This document shows positions 6,867 through 15,513 of a stretch of DNA of 39,978 bases, piece by piece (position 1 is the first letter of the stretch; every line of letters begins with the position of its first letter). Source of the stretch: a virus; IMG/VR virus record IMGVR_UViG_3300009104_000047, positions 1-39,978 of that record; one strand, given 5' to 3'. The notes below the pieces were generated by a model. That model saw only the letters and a list, made by a program, of their open reading frames with translations. It did not search any database and had not been told where the DNA came from. Position numbers and translations under genes: made by a program.

Positions 6867-7583
6867 ATGAGTGAGGATGCAGCGGAATCCACTGAAGTGG
6901 ACAATCCAGAGTCTTCAGTTGAGGTTTTAGAGGAACCTTCTGGTGAAATGTACGCCGTTAAGGTGGATGGAGTAGACCAAGAGGTCAGTCTTGAAGAACT
7001 TCGGGACGGATACCAAAGACAGTCGGATTACACCCGTAAGACGCAGGAATTGGCTTCCGAACGTAGACGGTTACAGCAAGCAGAAGCGATAGTGCAATCT
7101 TTGGAGTCAGATCCAGATGGCACAATCAAGGCTCTTGGTGAGGCTTTCGGAGTTACACCTGAGCAGGCTCAACAGGAATATGACAGTTGGGAAAGCGAAG
7201 ATACCTCTGATAAGAAGATCAAGGAACTTGAAGCGCGGATTGATGGTTATGATCGTTTGCATAAAAAACAAGCATTAACGCAGCAAGTTGACACTTTGAA
7301 AACCAAGTATGGGGATTTTGACGAATCTGAACTTTTTCAGCATGCATTAAAAAATAAAATCGGAAACTTAGAAGCCGCATTAACACATTTACGTTATGGT
7401 GAAGTTGCTGATAAAGCAAACAAATTGGAAAAAGAACAGGAACGTACAGAAGCAAAGAGGGACGCATCAGTTGTAGAACCTACGGGTTCTAAACAGGCGG
7501 GTTCTTCGACCTCTACTATTGAAAAGCCGTCTTCAATCCATGAGGCATTTGAAATTGCCAAAAGGGAACTCGCTGCTAAATAA
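6867..7583 (+). CDS. Scaffolding protein
   Basis: A 238-aa acidic, helical protein that guides procapsid assembly. Residues about 30-70 carry the signature seen in many podovirus and siphovirus scaffolds: a short beta segment with VKVDG, then LEELRDGYQRQSDYTRKTQEL. A long coiled coil follows (about 60-190), and the Lys/Arg-containing C-terminus (HEAFEIAKRELAAK) is where scaffolds usually bind the capsid protein. A good ribosome site (AAAGGAG) precedes ATG 6867. A weak inverted repeat, AGCGG/CCGCT at 6805-6820, lies in the gap after the portal. Confidence 0.88.
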   Translation: MSEDAAESTEVDNPESSVEVLEEPSGEMYAVKVDGVDQEVSLEELRDGYQRQSDYTRKTQELASERRRLQQAEAIVQSLESDPDGTIKALGEAFGVTPEQAQQEYDSWESEDTSDKKIKELEARIDGYDRLHKKQALTQQVDTLKTKYGDFDESELFQHALKNKIGNLEAALTHLRYGEVADKANKLEKEQERTEAKRDASVVEPTGSKQAGSSTSTIEKPSSIHEAFEIAKRELAAK

Positions 7584-7611
7584 ATTATAGATATTAGTGA
7601 GGTAGAGAAAA

Positions 7612-8577
7612 ATGGCAGCAGGTAACGCTGACTTTAACGAGATTCTTTCCACCACTCTGAAAAACTATATCCCTAAACTGACTGATAACATTTTCACGGC
7701 TAGACCACTGTTCTACGCTTTGACAAATGGTCAGACAATTAGGCGTGTTTCAGGTGGTGCAAATATTGTCGTTCCAATTATATATGGTAAAAACTCTACT
7801 GCTGGTTCTTACGCTGGTACGGATCCTATTTCCACAACTGCTCAAACAGGCATTAGTGCTGCTGAGTATTCGTGGAGACAGTATGCTGCCACAGTAACAA
7901 TCAACGGTATTGAAGAAGCCAAAAACAATGGTGAAGCACAAATCATTGACCTTCTTGAGGGAAAGATTTTCCAAACTCAGGAAACTATTATTGAGAACAT
8001 GAACACCATGTTCTTCGGTAACAGCACAGGCAATGGTGGTAAAGACTGGATGGGTCTATCGGCTCTAGTCGGTCTTGGTAATGATGATGGTTCAGCCGCT
8101 CTTGCGGGTATTGATGCCACTGACGCTGACAACTCGTGGTGGAGATCACAAGTTCAAAACGTGGGTGGAGCATTAACTCTTGCAAAGATGGCTACATCAT
8201 ACAATGATGCTTCTGTTGGTAATGACCAGCCAACAATTATAATCACAGGACAAAAACAGTATGAAACATACGAAGGTCTTCTTGAGGGACAGATTAGGTA
8301 CACTGACACCGACATGGCTGATGGTGGATTCCAGAATCTTCTTTTCAAGGGTTGTCCTATAACATTTGATGGTACTCTTGCTGGTGAAGGCAAAATGTAT
8401 ATGCTTAACACCAAGTACCTTCAGTTAGTGGCCCACAGCGACGTATGGTTTAAACCAACCCCGTTCGTGCGCCCAACCGACACAGATGCGGTTTACTCTC
8501 AGATTCTTTGCTACGGCAACTTAACTACGAGTAACCGCGCCCGTCAAGCATACTTGTATGGTATCACACCTGCATAG
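7612..8577 (+). CDS. Major capsid protein
   Basis: A 321-aa protein, the main shell subunit, expected to have the HK97 fold. Evidence is its position right after the scaffold, its own ribosome site (GAGGTAGAG), and a typical capsid pattern. It opens with an N-terminal arm (LSTTLKNYIPKLTDNIF). A hydrophobic beta-rich core follows with VTINGIEEAKNNG and a helix-rich spine (IIDLLEGKIFQTQETIIENMNTMFFGN). The C-terminal P-domain strands include WFKPTPFVRP. No protease gene is seen and the protein has no obvious delta domain, so maturation cleavage is unlikely. Confidence 0.88.
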   Translation: MAAGNADFNEILSTTLKNYIPKLTDNIFTARPLFYALTNGQTIRRVSGGANIVVPIIYGKNSTAGSYAGTDPISTTAQTGISAAEYSWRQYAATVTINGIEEAKNNGEAQIIDLLEGKIFQTQETIIENMNTMFFGNSTGNGGKDWMGLSALVGLGNDDGSAALAGIDATDADNSWWRSQVQNVGGALTLAKMATSYNDASVGNDQPTIIITGQKQYETYEGLLEGQIRYTDTDMADGGFQNLLFKGCPITFDGTLAGEGKMYMLNTKYLQLVAHSDVWFKPTPFVRPTDTDAVYSQILCYGNLTTSNRARQAYLYGITPA

Positions 8578-8614
8578 TTTGATGGCATAGGGGTAGTTTT
8601 TACAGGAGTTTATT

Positions 8615-8821
8615 ATGAGTAAATATGAACAGCATGCGTATAAGAAAACCGCTAGACCGGCAGGGAAACCTTCGGCTGGCAGGAATTTCCGGGATGCGTC
8701 ACCACGGCCTGAGGCTGTTGGAACATCACGCAGAATTCATCGAGTAGCAGATACGTCTATTCCTCAGAATGCTCCTGTGAAAACACCTACTAAAAAGGTA
8801 AGTAGATTTAAAACCAAGTAG
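8615..8821 (+). CDS. Hypothetical 68-aa basic protein
   Basis: A strongly basic, Pro/Ser-rich protein with many Lys and Arg and little hydrophobic core, probably unstructured alone. It sits between capsid and adaptor genes with a clear CAGGAG ribosome site before ATG 8615. Small basic proteins in this position may bind packaged DNA or act in head completion. Function is not shown. Confidence 0.65.
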   Translation: MSKYEQHAYKKTARPAGKPSAGRNFRDASPRPEAVGTSRRIHRVADTSIPQNAPVKTPTKKVSRFKTK

Positions 8822-8830
8822 GGGTTTGTT

Positions 8831-9637
8831 TTGCAACTAAGCAGTTTGCGTGACTATTGCAGGGCAGTAGTTGACATTGATACAACAGATATTACAGATG
8901 CTACTCTGAACGAATTTATTCGTGAAGGGTATGATCTGATTGTCTACTCAGAGAAACGTTGGCCGTTTTATGAAGTGGCTTTATCGTTTGATACTGTTAA
9001 TGGTCAAAAAGATTACACCATGGCAGAAATTTCCACTGATATGAGTATCACACATGATGGTGTTGCTTTTACTGGTGGTTCTGCACCAACCAATCTGAGT
9101 CTAAGAGAAATCGCTGCAATAAAAACAGATAGCCACATTTTAGAATATATCGGTTACGAAGTCGGGGACATCATTTATCCTTTGAATCGTACTCCGGGTG
9201 GCACACCTTACTATTTCTCAATGTGGAATCAAGGTGGTAGCGCTTCGGCTGCTGTGAGTGGTCAATCGGTGAGGTTGTACCCCACACCTACAGGTGTTGA
9301 AACTTTGTATGTTAGGGCTTATCGTAACGCTGTTGATTTCGGTGGTCAAACACCGATATATCGTAATACAATAGCGGATGCTAACACTCCTGATTTACCT
9401 GAGGCTTTTGATCCTGTTCTTTCTTTGTATGTGATTTATAGATGTTATCAACAGCAGGAAGATGCTGGTATGGGGCAACAGTATTACGCCCAGTTTATCA
9501 GCGAGTTGGAGAATCTTCGTGCTAGGTTTGAGGACACTCCTGCTCCACAACCAGTGTTATTAAATTCGGTTAATGCTAGCAGGTGGCGTTCAAATTCTAT
9601 TCTTCCCAATCGTTTGCGTTACTCTTGGGAATGGTAA
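8831..9637 (+). CDS. Head-tail adaptor protein
   Basis: A 268-aa protein with the look of podovirus adaptors that bind under the portal ring (T7 gp11/SU10-adaptor-like). The N-terminus is helical (LRDYCRAVVDIDTTDITDATLNEFIREGYDLIV, residues about 6-38), followed by RWPFYE, beta strands, and a helical tail (VLSLYVIYRCYQQQEDAGMGQQYYAQFISELENLRARFE). Start is TTG 8831, with a weak GGGG ribosome site; no closer ATG keeps the N-terminal helix. It is directly followed by the nozzle-like gene, the usual adaptor-nozzle order. Confidence 0.7.
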   Translation: MQLSSLRDYCRAVVDIDTTDITDATLNEFIREGYDLIVYSEKRWPFYEVALSFDTVNGQKDYTMAEISTDMSITHDGVAFTGGSAPTNLSLREIAAIKTDSHILEYIGYEVGDIIYPLNRTPGGTPYYFSMWNQGGSASAAVSGQSVRLYPTPTGVETLYVRAYRNAVDFGGQTPIYRNTIADANTPDLPEAFDPVLSLYVIYRCYQQQEDAGMGQQYYAQFISELENLRARFEDTPAPQPVLLNSVNASRWRSNSILPNRLRYSWEW

Positions 9638-11383
9638 ATGGCTTTACAAGTATCTTTACCTCCTCCTCCAACCACTGATTCATACCGTTACGATGAGAAA
9701 TCTAATTTTACTGGCGGGTTAAACTTTAGGGCTGATCAGTTTAATCTTGGTGAGACTGAATCTCCTGAGTTGTTGAATGTTTCTGTTGACCCTAGGGGTG
9801 GTATTCGTCGCAGGGATGGTATTAAGCGTATTAATCCTAAGGCGGTTAATCATTCTAGTCTTTATCCTGATGGTATTATCACGGGTTTGAATGTTCATTA
9901 TAAATTTAGTGAGAATCAGGTTTTGGCAAGTGTTTATGACAGTGTAAAGAATACAACAGTGATGATGTATAACACTGGTGCTGATGGTGATTTTGATGGC
10001 ACTATTCAAAATAGTGGTGCGGATGTGGAATTTACTGGTGATCGTTCTCCGCAGGGTGTGACTTTTAATAATTACACTTATTACACTAATGGGTCTGGTA
10101 CTACAACTCCGTACAATTACAGTTGTGTACGTTGGGATGGAACCACTGGTCTTATGGGTGGGTGGAACCCTTTGGGTGGTGATGGTATTTTTCCTCTTGC
10201 TAGATATGTCGCTACATGGAATGAAATGGTGTGGGCAGCACATTTAACAGAAGTCACTCAAGATGATAATCCTAATCGGGTTCGTTTTTCTAAAACTAAT
10301 GATGGTGATAACTGGACAGCAAGTGATTATATAGACATTGATTTGGGTGAAGATGGAGATTTCATAACGGGAATTATTTCCGATCAAGACCGTCTTTTAG
10401 TGTTTAAACAGAACGCTGTTTATGCTATTTATGGTTTTGATAGAGACACTTTTGAAGTGCGTAATCTTACGAGAGCGGTGGGTAACCGTGATGGTTGTAA
10501 ACCTATAGCGGGTAGACAGGGGATCTTTTTCTGGTATGCAGAAAAGGGAGTGTATTTGTTACAAAACCCTGAGAATGAACCTGTGTATGTGTTTGAACGT
10601 ATATATCCTGCTATGACTTATGATCTTGGTAACCCTGCTTTAAGTTTAGATAATGCTCCTTCTTTGATGTGGTATGATGAGAAACTGTGGGTTTCAGTTG
10701 ACTATCAGTCGGCTGAAAACATTTCTGAATCTCAACAAACAAACCGTAGAAACGTGTTTATGTGGGATCCTAGTTTAGGTAACACGGGCGCTTGGGTGCG
10801 TTATGACATTAATGCTCGTGCATTGTTATCGTATCGTCCTAGTGGGGAAGATCATTCTCCTATAGCGGTTGTATCTGAGATAGAAGCAGGTGCCGCTTAT
10901 AAGCCTATAAGGATAGCGAAAATAGAGCAGAATGTGGACACTGACGATTATGGTGCTTCTGCTGTTAATGTTATTAATGCTTATTATCAGACCAGTTGGT
11001 TTGAAGGTAACCGTCCTACATTTTTGAAAAGATGGGGCAAAACAAGAACTGTTTTGCTATCAGATAACAGTGTTGCTTTAAGCATGTATGCGTATAAAGA
11101 TTACAATTTAGCGTCTTCTTCACAAGTTCAATCAGGTACTTTTACTGGTATAACGCAGGCTACTTGGGATTCTGATCCTACTGGTTCCGGTAATGGTATA
11201 TGGGATACGTCTGAATGGGCGCAAGAAGGCACTACAGACAAGTATTTGGTTGTCCGTTGGGGGTCAATTGGGACAGCGAAGGCTATTAGTTTGAGGTTTG
11301 TGTCATTTCCTGCTGCTGATGCTACAGGCAAGTGGGGTGTGACCTCGGTTGTTGGAATGTATAGAACTAGGAGATTGCGTTAA
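9638..11383 (+). CDS. Tail nozzle/stabilisation protein (P22 gp10-like)
   Basis: A 581-aa beta-rich protein. Residues about 25-65 read as a GGLNFRADQFNLGETESPEL segment, then NVSVDPRGGIRRRDGIKRI. This is the conserved start of beta-propeller stopper or nozzle proteins that close the portal channel in short-tailed phages. Repeated beta units with Trp and Asp (for example RLLVFKQNAVYAIYG, WYAEKGVYLL, MWYDEKLWVSV) support a propeller. It would plug the channel and hold the fibres. The ATG follows the previous stop directly. Confidence 0.75.
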   Translation: MALQVSLPPPPTTDSYRYDEKSNFTGGLNFRADQFNLGETESPELLNVSVDPRGGIRRRDGIKRINPKAVNHSSLYPDGIITGLNVHYKFSENQVLASVYDSVKNTTVMMYNTGADGDFDGTIQNSGADVEFTGDRSPQGVTFNNYTYYTNGSGTTTPYNYSCVRWDGTTGLMGGWNPLGGDGIFPLARYVATWNEMVWAAHLTEVTQDDNPNRVRFSKTNDGDNWTASDYIDIDLGEDGDFITGIISDQDRLLVFKQNAVYAIYGFDRDTFEVRNLTRAVGNRDGCKPIAGRQGIFFWYAEKGVYLLQNPENEPVYVFERIYPAMTYDLGNPALSLDNAPSLMWYDEKLWVSVDYQSAENISESQQTNRRNVFMWDPSLGNTGAWVRYDINARALLSYRPSGEDHSPIAVVSEIEAGAAYKPIRIAKIEQNVDTDDYGASAVNVINAYYQTSWFEGNRPTFLKRWGKTRTVLLSDNSVALSMYAYKDYNLASSSQVQSGTFTGITQATWDSDPTGSGNGIWDTSEWAQEGTTDKYLVVRWGSIGTAKAISLRFVSFPAADATGKWGVTSVVGMYRTRRLR

Positions 11384-11989
11384 ATGGGAGCGATAGTACC
11401 ACCTAATACTTTCTCTGCTGGGGCTAAGATTGTAGCCACCCAGATGAACGCTAACTTTACTAGCATTGTTGATTGGGCGGCTCAAACGCCCACATTGTCT
11501 GTTGCTGGTTCTTTAACCACAATAGCGGGTACCCTTCAAGTAACTCAGACTAGTACTTTTAAGGCTGCGGCTACTTTCGAGGGTGCTAGCCCAATGGAGT
11601 TTACTGGTGCTACTACTGGTAATGGGCATACTACTACTTTTGCTATTACAGATCCCAGTTCGGACAAGACTATTACGTTCCCTGATACGACAGGAACAGT
11701 AGCCCTTGATACTACGGTAATACCTAAAAGTTTAATAAATGCTAGAGGCGATCTTATTGCTGGTACAGCAGATGATACTGCTGGTATTTTAACGGTTGGT
11801 ACTAACACTTATGTTTTAACAGCGGATTCGGGAGAATCAACAGGTTTAAAATGGGCTGCGCCTACTACTGGAACAGTCACTTCAGTCACAGGTACGGCTC
11901 CTATTGTTTCTTCAGGGGGCGCTACTCCTGCTATTTCTGTAACTACTAACAACGATCAACTAATTCTGAATAATCAAATTTTCAGTTAA
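11384..11989 (+). CDS. Tail fibre/appendage-like protein
   Basis: A 201-aa Thr/Ser/Gly/Ala-rich beta protein. It contains two segments very common in phage fibre proteins: DKTITFPDTTGTVAL (about residues 95-109) and a LINARGDLIAGTADD...GLKWA region (about 117-165), followed by VTSVTGTAPI. It probably forms part of a trimeric fibre shaft or a nozzle attachment domain. Its short length suggests a fibre base to which other small fibre proteins in this run attach. The ATG follows the previous stop, with GGAG ten bases upstream. Confidence 0.7.
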   Translation: MGAIVPPNTFSAGAKIVATQMNANFTSIVDWAAQTPTLSVAGSLTTIAGTLQVTQTSTFKAAATFEGASPMEFTGATTGNGHTTTFAITDPSSDKTITFPDTTGTVALDTTVIPKSLINARGDLIAGTADDTAGILTVGTNTYVLTADSGESTGLKWAAPTTGTVTSVTGTAPIVSSGGATPAISVTTNNDQLILNNQIFS

Positions 11990-12004
11990 TAAAGGAAAGG
12001 TAAT

Positions 12005-12373
12005 ATGGCAACATATTCAAAAGTACAACTCAGCGGAGGTTCCGCAGATGGTACTGGTATAGAAATGCCAGTCGATAGTGGTGCATATGGAACAATTCAT
12101 ACCACCACAACTACAGCAACTACGTTGGATGAGATTTGGTTGTATGCATCTAACACCGATTCATCGGATCGCAAGATCACGATTCAATTTGGTGGAACAA
12201 CTGATGCTGATGACATTATCGAGTACACAGTTACTGCGGAGTCTGGGTTACAGTTAATAATCCCCGGATTGGTACTGTCTGGTAAAGCCAGCACAGGGCT
12301 AATCGTTAAAGGTGCAGCGGCTGTGGCTGATAAAGTCAACGTTTTTGGTTACGTAAATAGAATAACTGCTTAA
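12005..12373 (+). CDS. Small virion beta protein, 122 aa
   Basis: A Thr/Gly/Asp-rich all-beta protein with regular alternating strands (KITIQFGGTTDADD, VFGYVNRI end). Such sequences are frequent among marine and freshwater phage decoration or fibre-cap proteins. A ribosome site (AAAGGAAAGG) precedes ATG 12005. Its place between two fibre-like genes supports a surface role, but no specific family can be assigned. Confidence 0.6.
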   Translation: MATYSKVQLSGGSADGTGIEMPVDSGAYGTIHTTTTTATTLDEIWLYASNTDSSDRKITIQFGGTTDADDIIEYTVTAESGLQLIIPGLVLSGKASTGLIVKGAAAVADKVNVFGYVNRITA

Positions 12374-12384
12374 GAGGTCTTATA

Positions 12385-13422
12385 GTGTTTCGACAAGATA
12401 GGACTAACCCTAGTTCTGCGGTTTCCAACTGGAAAGGCAGGCGTGACACGGAGAGGGCGTGGCCGTCTACTGCTGTTTCTAGTTGGTTGAATGGCGGTCT
12501 GTTTGGTGGTGCTAGTTCGCCTTATGGTGGTTATACGCAGAAAGCATATCAGTACACAAATTTGAACATGTTTATGTTTTCGTTGCAAACTTACCAAGTT
12601 ATTACTACTGCAATAACCACTCTGACCGGAAATGTTTGTTCAGGAATTTGCAATAATCAAGTTGCTGGTTACAGCGTTTCAGGTATCAACAAAGATGACG
12701 ACCCGACTTACCGTTCAAAGCGCAGTTGGAAAGTATCATTACCTTCAAATGTTAGTTCTGACCTTGGTGCTACTGTTACGCAAACAGAACACCAAAGCGG
12801 TTTCGGTTACGCTAATAGCGGCACAGCAGGGTATTATGGTTCAGGTATAACTCAAGCAGGTTCGTATACGACATCTATCGAAAAGTTTGCTTTTTCAAGC
12901 GATACTTCCACTAGCACTATTTCACCCACGGTAAACGTAGCAAGATATTACGTTCAAGGAATGGCGAAAAGCGGTGACAGAGGGTTATCTGGAGGCGGTT
13001 GGGGTGGCATCAACGCCCCCGGAACTGTCATAACTAGCGTCATTTTTTCTTCCGATAGTGGCTCCACACAAACTTCGTTATCGACTGGTACGTATGGTGG
13101 ATATGGTTTATCCAATGGGCAGGTCGCAGGGTATATAGGTGGTGGTTACAATCTGGGTTCTTCGATTGATAAATGGGATTATGCTTCTAGTTTCACTCAT
13201 TCGACACTAAGCGCAACACTTAACCATAGCGGTTATACAACAGGATATTCAGACACAGGAAATCACGGTTACTGGTCAGGTAGTGGTCAAACTACTGCTA
13301 CTTCTCTTTTGGCTTATGCTTCGGAAACTACGGCTACTGCAACTGTTAATCTAGCCGATTCAGGTAATTGGTCAAGTAGTTCTGGAACTGCGGCTTTTGG
13401 CAGTTCGGAGGCTTCACCATGA
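12385..13422 (+). CDS. Repeat-containing (kelch-like) tail appendage protein
   Basis: A 345-aa Gly/Ser/Tyr/Thr-rich protein starting at GTG 12385, with AAGAGG upstream. From about residue 90 it shows four to five degenerate repeats of about 50 residues. Each has a SGxxGYxxGG turn (for example AGYYGSG, RGLSGGGWGG, AGYIGGGYN, HGYWSGSG) and a strand pair such as IEKFAFSSDT or IDKWDYASS. This matches kelch-like beta-propeller blades found in tail-associated proteins of aquatic phages and fits a receptor-binding role. It overlaps the next gene by ATGA. Assignment to receptor binding is inferred. Confidence 0.65.
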   Translation: MFRQDRTNPSSAVSNWKGRRDTERAWPSTAVSSWLNGGLFGGASSPYGGYTQKAYQYTNLNMFMFSLQTYQVITTAITTLTGNVCSGICNNQVAGYSVSGINKDDDPTYRSKRSWKVSLPSNVSSDLGATVTQTEHQSGFGYANSGTAGYYGSGITQAGSYTTSIEKFAFSSDTSTSTISPTVNVARYYVQGMAKSGDRGLSGGGWGGINAPGTVITSVIFSSDSGSTQTSLSTGTYGGYGLSNGQVAGYIGGGYNLGSSIDKWDYASSFTHSTLSATLNHSGYTTGYSDTGNHGYWSGSGQTTATSLLAYASETTATATVNLADSGNWSSSSGTAAFGSSEASP

Positions 13423-13973
13423 ACGAAGTTGCCCCTCTCAGGATGCAGTTCCCTGAAGCGATAGCGGAAGTTCAGCAAAGCCGTTCACGTTTTCAAATAG
13501 AAAATTTTGTTTTAAGACAGCATGACACTATTGAAATGCAGTTTTATCAGTTGTGTTTAGAAATGCAAACACTTCGGCATGCGTTGGAACTAAACGAAGT
13601 AGCGATCCGTAAATCAAAATTAGAGATTCAAAGATTGTTAGAAACAGGCGATGAGATGGATGCGTTGGATGCTGAAAGTAAACAAATTGATTTGAATTAT
13701 TTGATGGTTACATACAACGGTTCGTTGAAAGAGTATGCGATTATGGAAGATTTGTTTAATGAAATGCCGCATTTTACTCGCGATGAGATTGAACACGCTC
13801 AACCTGAATATTGGGCTGCTCGGATGACTCGACAAACCAATCTTCAAATCATGGCTGGTGGTGTTCAATGGTCGCAATTAGATGCGATGCGTCAGATTGG
13901 TTTATTGGATGAACTTGTTGAAGAAAGAAACAATCAAGTTGAAGCGCAAGTGAAAGCAGAGTTGTCTCAATGA
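13419..13973 (+). CDS. Coiled-coil 184-aa protein in fibre region
   Basis: A helical, heptad-rich protein (about residues 35-110 form a probable coiled coil) with many Glu, Gln and Met. Translation is coupled to the kelch-like gene (ATGA overlap) and to the next gene. A fibre assembly chaperone or fibre-bound linker is possible, because chaperones often follow fibre genes. There is no diagnostic motif. Confidence 0.65.
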   Translation: MNEVAPLRMQFPEAIAEVQQSRSRFQIENFVLRQHDTIEMQFYQLCLEMQTLRHALELNEVAIRKSKLEIQRLLETGDEMDALDAESKQIDLNYLMVTYNGSLKEYAIMEDLFNEMPHFTRDEIEHAQPEYWAARMTRQTNLQIMAGGVQWSQLDAMRQIGLLDELVEERNNQVEAQVKAELSQ

Positions 13974-14257
13974 TTTATTTGAAATGGAAACTTTCTGAAG
14001 GAACATGGGGAACTGGACCGTTGCCTGCGATTTCTGATAAAGGTGGCGAGGCGTGTCCGAGTGCTTATAAAGATGAGAATGGTTACCACATTGGTTATTT
14101 GATTCAAACTTGTGATTTGACTGGGCTTGAAACTTGGGATGTCACGGAAGTGACTGAATCTGAGGCTTTGGCTTTTTGTCAAAACATTTGGGCTGATGCG
14201 ATAGTTGATGAAGATGGATATATCACAGCGGTACCTCCAGCGGAGGAAGCAGAGTAA
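13970..14257 (+). CDS. Hypothetical 95-aa acidic protein in fibre region
   Basis: An acidic protein with Trp/Tyr-rich N-terminal strands (IYLKWKLSEGTWGTGPLP) and an EEAE tail. It overlaps the upstream gene by ATGA and the next one by TAATG. Its place after the coiled-coil protein suggests a fibre-assembly or small virion role. Not recognised. Confidence 0.6.
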   Translation: MIYLKWKLSEGTWGTGPLPAISDKGGEACPSAYKDENGYHIGYLIQTCDLTGLETWDVTEVTESEALAFCQNIWADAIVDEDGYITAVPPAEEAE

Positions 14258-14406
14258 TGACTTTAACTTATCGACCAACACGAAAAATGGTGGGCGATAA
14301 CGCCAGATCGCTTGAGTTTGAATTAAGAAAGATACAACAGAAAATACAACAAATGGACAGTTTGATAGATGCGAATCGTTTAAACATATTTGGAAAGAGA
14401 GATTAA
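14257..14406 (+). CDS. 49-aa coiled-coil peptide
   Basis: ATG 14257 shares one base with the preceding stop (TAATG). The peptide has a basic start (YRPTRKMVGDNARSLEF) and one helical heptad segment (ELRKIQQKIQQMDSLID), then ends one base before the next ATG. The gap-free packing with both neighbours and the protein-like helix support a real gene. It may be a small trimerising or linker peptide. Function unknown. Confidence 0.6.
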   Translation: MTLTYRPTRKMVGDNARSLEFELRKIQQKIQQMDSLIDANRLNIFGKRD

Positions 14407-14697
14407 ATGTCAGGAATAAGATATAACGCCTCTCAGTATGGGTCGTCTATCGGTGATCAAGCATTAACAGTGTCTACTGTGGCTGTTGCTTGCACTGTGC
14501 CGACTGGTGCTATTGCGGCGATGATAACGAATGGTGCTGAACCGATCAGAGTCAGGTGGGGTACACCGACTGCTTCTGTTGGTCACTATTTGAATCCGTA
14601 TAGTGTCATGGATTTGTACCAAGACGATTTGACGGATGTGAAATTTATTAGGGCTGGATCATCAGATTCTGATGTTCAGATCACTTACTTTGGATAG
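14407..14697 (+). CDS. Small beta virion protein, 96 aa
   Basis: Starts immediately after the previous stop, with GGAAAGAGA upstream. The product has Ala/Val/Thr strands and a PIRVRWGTPTASVGHYLNP stretch with hydrophobic strands at the end (VQITYFG). It is like many small phage decoration or adhesin-tip proteins. No specific family identified; a virion role is inferred from neighbours. Confidence 0.6.
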   Translation: MSGIRYNASQYGSSIGDQALTVSTVAVACTVPTGAIAAMITNGAEPIRVRWGTPTASVGHYLNPYSVMDLYQDDLTDVKFIRAGSSDSDVQITYFG

Positions 14698-14705
14698 GGG
14701 TTGTT

Positions 14706-14873
14706 GTGAGCGTACAGAGAATAAATCAGCGTATAACGCAGACCAGTACGGGAGACATTTCGGATGTCACTGCTGGGACTGCTCTCAGCGGAGGTGGCAG
14801 CAGTGGCGCTGTTACTCTCAATGTTGTTGTAGAAACTGCCACTCTTGTCATTGCGGGTCAGGTTTTTAACTAA
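14706..14873 (+). CDS. 55-aa fibre-type peptide
   Basis: GTG start at 14706 with AGGGG five bases ahead. The sequence contains GDISDVTAGTALSGGGSSGA followed by VTLNV, a motif seen many times in phage tail-fibre shafts, so this reading frame is more plausible than the Cys-rich frame that overlaps it. It overlaps the next gene by TAATG. It may be a small fibre segment or a remnant of a larger fibre. Confidence 0.65.
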   Translation: MSVQRINQRITQTSTGDISDVTAGTALSGGGSSGAVTLNVVVETATLVIAGQVFN

Positions 14874-15088
14874 TGGCTAAATTAACGGCAAGGCAGCGGA
14901 GAAACATGCCGAGGAGCCAGTTTGCTATTCCTTCTAAAGCGCCGGGTTCTGGTAGTTATCCTATTAATGACAGGTCGCATGCTAGGAATGCGTTGGCTCG
15001 TGTAGCCCAACATGGTTCTCCTAGTCAGAAAGCGCGTGTTCGTGCCGCTGTTAGGCGGCGTTATCCGGGTATTAAACAGGGACGGTAA
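14873..15088 (+). CDS. 71-aa basic protein, DUF6582-like
   Basis: A strongly basic small protein. Residues about 15-65 contain FAIPSKAPGSGSYPINDRSH, then ARNALARVAQHGSPSQKARV, then AAVRRRYP. This pattern recurs in many phage and actinobacterial proteins annotated as DUF6582-type domains of unknown function. Start and stop are coupled to both neighbours (TAATG). The domain is often fused to head or maturation proteins, so a virion role is plausible. Confidence 0.65.
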   Translation: MAKLTARQRRNMPRSQFAIPSKAPGSGSYPINDRSHARNALARVAQHGSPSQKARVRAAVRRRYPGIKQGR

Positions 15089-15513
15089 TGGCGTACAATC
15101 CTTTGGCTGATTATAATGTGAGGGACCCGTTGGGGACTTCTCCTGCTACTCGTTTGGCTACTGCTTTGGCTGGTACATCATATCAGAAGAAGAGGGCTAT
15201 GGGTACTGCTGATCGTCAGAGGTATGATATCAACAAGGCTATTCCTGATACGTTGCATAAGTTGAACACTGGTTATGCTCGGAGGGGTTTGCAGGATTCT
15301 GGTTTGCGTAATCGTGGTTTGATTAATTATTTTGAGAATTTGTATACGACGTTGGGTGATACGGATATGGCTTTGCAGGATGCGTTGTTTAATTTGACTG
15401 CTGAGAATGTTGGTGCGTATAACGAATATTTTGGTAGTGCATATGGTCGTGATTTTGATGCGGCTGCGGATCGTGCGGAGCGGGCGGCTCAGATTAGAGA
15501 GGCTAGTTACTGA
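15088..15513 (+). CDS. Hypothetical 141-aa virion-type protein
   Basis: An Ala/Gly/Asp/Arg-rich, mostly helical protein, coupled at both ends (TAATG upstream, TGATG downstream). Many Tyr and Arg occur in the region DTLHKLNTGYARRGLQDSGLR. It directly precedes two giant ORFs that look like internal virion proteins, and small Ala-rich proteins in this position can be minor ejection proteins. Function unknown. Confidence 0.65.
   Translation: MAYNPLADYNVRDPLGTSPATRLATALAGTSYQKKRAMGTADRQRYDINKAIPDTLHKLNTGYARRGLQDSGLRNRGLINYFENLYTTLGDTDMALQDALFNLTAENVGAYNEYFGSAYGRDFDAAADRAERAAQIREASY

Noticed and set aside
9719-10243. Antisense 174-codon frame in the nozzle gene
   Set aside because: Low-complexity Thr/Ile/Asn-rich translation typical of antisense shadow; the plus-strand gene is coupled to its neighbours.
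14672-14869. A 65-codon Cys/His/Trp-rich frame
   Set aside because: It is a shadow of the fibre-type 55-aa gene at 14706-14873, whose motif VTAGTALSGGG is common in phage fibres; the Cys-rich reading is an artefact of the frame.
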